Positions 63,401-64,000 of a stretch of 64,000 nt of DNA are shown one piece after another. A program made the position numbers and the translations under genes. The notes under the pieces were generated by a model, which saw only the letters and a list, made by a program, of their open reading frames with translations, had not been told where the DNA came from and ran no database searches. Positions within the stretch are counted from its first letter, which is position 1. Each line of letters begins with the position of its first letter. The stretch comes from Paenibacillus glycanilyticus (GTDB lineage Bacteria; Bacillota; Bacilli; Paenibacillales; Paenibacillaceae), in the NCBI RefSeq assembly GCF_030161375.1, contig NZ_BSSQ01000001.1, forward strand, positions 620,001-684,000, in the 5' to 3' direction.

Positions 63401-64000
63401 TCGAACGCAATATCGCCTTCATATACAAAGTCAGCGGCCTGCTGATTATATACTTGAACGGCTGCACCGGCTCCAGCTATCCCTTGCCAGCCTTTCAGAT
63501 CCGGCTCCCATACACCTGAAGTCAAAACAGCTGTCCCCAAATTGCTGTTCAATTCACTTACTTTTATATTTTGAAATAGGGCTGACCCATCCCATACGTT
63601 CAACCCAAGATAACCTTTTTTGTAAGCGGTATCATTAATGTCTATAACAGGCTTGTATTGACCATTCCAATAAACTTTCAAGCTGCTTCCGCTTGCAACG
63701 ACTTTCAAATGATAAATTTCGCCTGCTTTGAGTTCAACTTGCCGTTCTACCTTCAAGTCTGCATCACTTGCCGCATCTCGCAGTCGAATAAGCCCTGCAG
63801 CAGGTACAATTTGCAGCATATAAGAAGCCCAGCCGTCTTCGTTGGACCGGAATACCAACGTGGCATCTGCCTTCATGTCGGTTAGCTTCACATCCGCCTC
63901 GTAAACAAAATTATCCGCCGTGACACCGGATATGGCCATTACATTTTCCTTCGGATCCGATGTCAGCAGCAAGCCTTCCTCTGTATTGTCCAGATGTCCT
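60406..64000 (-). CDS. Secreted multi-modular GH32 fructanase (C-terminal part, truncated by window)
   Basis: About 1197 residues are visible; the N-terminus lies beyond the window. Two CBM66-like fructan-binding sandwiches come first (DFVYEADVKL..., DFVYEGDIAF...). The GH32 catalytic domain has the nucleophile Asp in SASDPNGLVYYEGEYHLF, the stabiliser in FRDPKV and the acid/base Glu in WECPDLFEL. After a GH32 beta-sandwich come a Big2-type Ig domain (VSSNPSVARV, GEAVIKVST), a third CBM66-like module (NFTYTADMRLGEDGGAGSVL) and a ricin-type trefoil (SIRTVGGKTLDLNTGQN, NNQRWIV). It would degrade levan or inulin outside the cell. The family call is firm; linkage specificity is not. Confidence 0.93.
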   Translation of the reverse strand, partial: GHLDNTEEGLLLTSDPKENVMAISGVTADNFVYEADVKLTDMKADATLVFRSNEDGWASYMLQIVPAAGLIRLRDAASDADLKVERQVELKAGEIYHLKVVASGSSLKVYWNGQYKPVIDINDTAYKKGYLGLNVWDGSALFQNIKVSELNSNLGTAVLTSGVWEPDLKGWQGIAGAGAAVQVYNQQAADFVYEGDIAFDAGQSEAALAFRMNEAGTQGYLAVLKKEDDHVVALLKKMDGSVIRASEKVYPSQDGTRHHLEITASGSQITLYVDGYADAAIEASDSSYSQGNAGFAVMNGSGYFQNVYMVPASEYYTENYRPDYHYSPARGSASDPNGLVYYEGEYHLFHQDGGTWAHAVSEDLVHWKRLPIALPWNDNGHVWSGSAVADLNNASGLFTDSGGSGLIAYYTSYNPDAYNGNQRIGLAYSTDQGRTWQYSSEHPIVIENPGKQGDEPGGWDFRDPKVVRDEANNRWIMVVSGGDHIRFFSSTNLIDWTHTDSFGYGSYVRGGVWECPDLFELPVEGTGEKKWVLMISTGANSATEGSDAEYFIGQLTAEGKFVNDNVPGKVLRTDYGKEFYASMSFSDLPDNRRIMLAWMTNWDYPFSFPTNGWKGELTIPRELTLRNTSDGVRLVQAPVQELQSLRTTMYTVKNKRVMPTSANLIKDLSAGAFEIEAEIEIEAGSAVTEFGFNVREGAGSNKTVAGYRIVDQQMFIDRSHSGVIDFSDKFSTYQEAPLKQAAKRVKMNIFVDDSSIELFGNNGEVVFSDVIFPDPASRSMSFYTKGGPVTVVSLKVHALADTWTARNDTGTQIIMDKSDKELGVGQRQTLYAAAECSNCNGSNKQQLKWVSSNPSVARVSSSEQGKATLLAGKPGEAVIKVSTPNGKVHASTQVRVNDGQFVTNLTDWKPDLSLSSWVVTENGIRGSYSSDANYIARETAGNFTYTADMRLGEDGGAGSVLFRASADGRSGYYFNLDPNMKAYRLFYKVDGAFEDRMVIARVPAFLQRGVTYHVNIEAHGPHIIISVNGQRIIDVQDGTFPEGHFGVNVFGGQVSYQNVMAANREDAVLSSAILTNEANGKSLFVKGQQNGEPVSLQAEGVATWTFIPTGDEQGSYSIRTVGGKTLDLNTGQNTIQLYSYLGYNNQRWIVSPNANGTVTITSVHNGKALAVSEDGSAITLSDVQAGLAQQEWRMQKK

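Noticed and set aside
1..64000. CRISPR array, transposase, phage or tRNA-linked island
   Set aside because: No regularly spaced repeats, transposase or integrase motifs, attachment repeats or cloverleaf-like tRNA sequences were seen.

Overview
The window looks like a chromosome segment from a spore-forming, low-to-mid GC Gram-positive bacterium of the Paenibacillus type. Evidence: strong AGGAGG-like ribosome binding sites, frequent TTG/GTG starts, many AraC-type regulators, a YesM/YesN-type two-component pair beside a sugar-binding lipoprotein, a KinB-like sporulation-type kinase, a YheC/YheD-type ATP-grasp protein, SLH surface proteins, a TnrA/GlnR-like regulator with matching boxes, cre sites, and a Bacillus-type xyl operon. 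I see no rRNA, tRNA, CRISPR, transposase or phage genes.

Layout. 1-3.7 kb: sugar-binding lipoprotein (cut by the window start) with a cre-like promoter, and a YesN/YesM-type two-component system. 3.7-15 kb: mostly housekeeping genes (alpha/beta hydrolases, KDPG aldolase, MutY, an AraC regulator, lipoprotein cytochrome c, AcpS, NadE, bacilliredoxin, a KinB-like kinase, a BaiN-type flavoprotein). 15-21 kb: a PAS-HTH regulator, a chemotaxis receptor, an ABC-F ATPase and a DbpA/YxiN RNA helicase. 21-25 kb: the most striking region, two divergent units that together encode TatC, a shortened TnrA-like MerR regulator, a Tat-exported flavin amine oxidase, an exported RidA-like protein and TatA. Each promoter carries an exact TGTNA-N7-TNACA box. 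25-29.3 kb: xylAB with divergent xylR, xylO and cre. 29.3-37 kb: a 2157-residue multi-domain surface protein translationally overlapped with a small SLH protein. 37-43 kb: GH5-type hydrolase, Fsr-type MFS pump, lactonase, a cre-controlled standalone LytTR protein, and an aldose epimerase. 43-46.3 kb: a three-gene cluster (SbnB-like, SbnA-like, adenylate-forming ligase) predicted to make and activate L-2,3-diaminopropionate. 46.4-52.6 kb: ATP-grasp, orphan ABC ATPase, MsrA, PPOX-fold protein, YhdH-type oxidoreductase, O-methyltransferase, LysR, GNAT. 52.6-64 kb: AraC-regulated carbohydrate genes (two Gfo/Idh/MocA enzymes, GH51 arabinofuranosidase, PhyH dioxygenase) and a large secreted GH32 fructanase with CBM66-like, Big2 and ricin-type modules, cut by the window end.

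How the genes work together. Xylose isomerase/xylulokinase, GH51, GH5, GH32, the sugar-binding lipoprotein, the epimerase and the cre sites fit a plant-polysaccharide degrader with carbon catabolite control. The 21-25 kb block is proposed to be a self-contained nitrogen-scavenging module. The oxidase deaminates amino acids or amines outside the membrane, RidA hydrolyses the imine product, TatA/TatC export the folded flavoenzyme, and a TnrA-like factor ties expression to nitrogen status. All calls come from reading the sequence and from memory of protein families; no database search was run. Domain positions are approximate.
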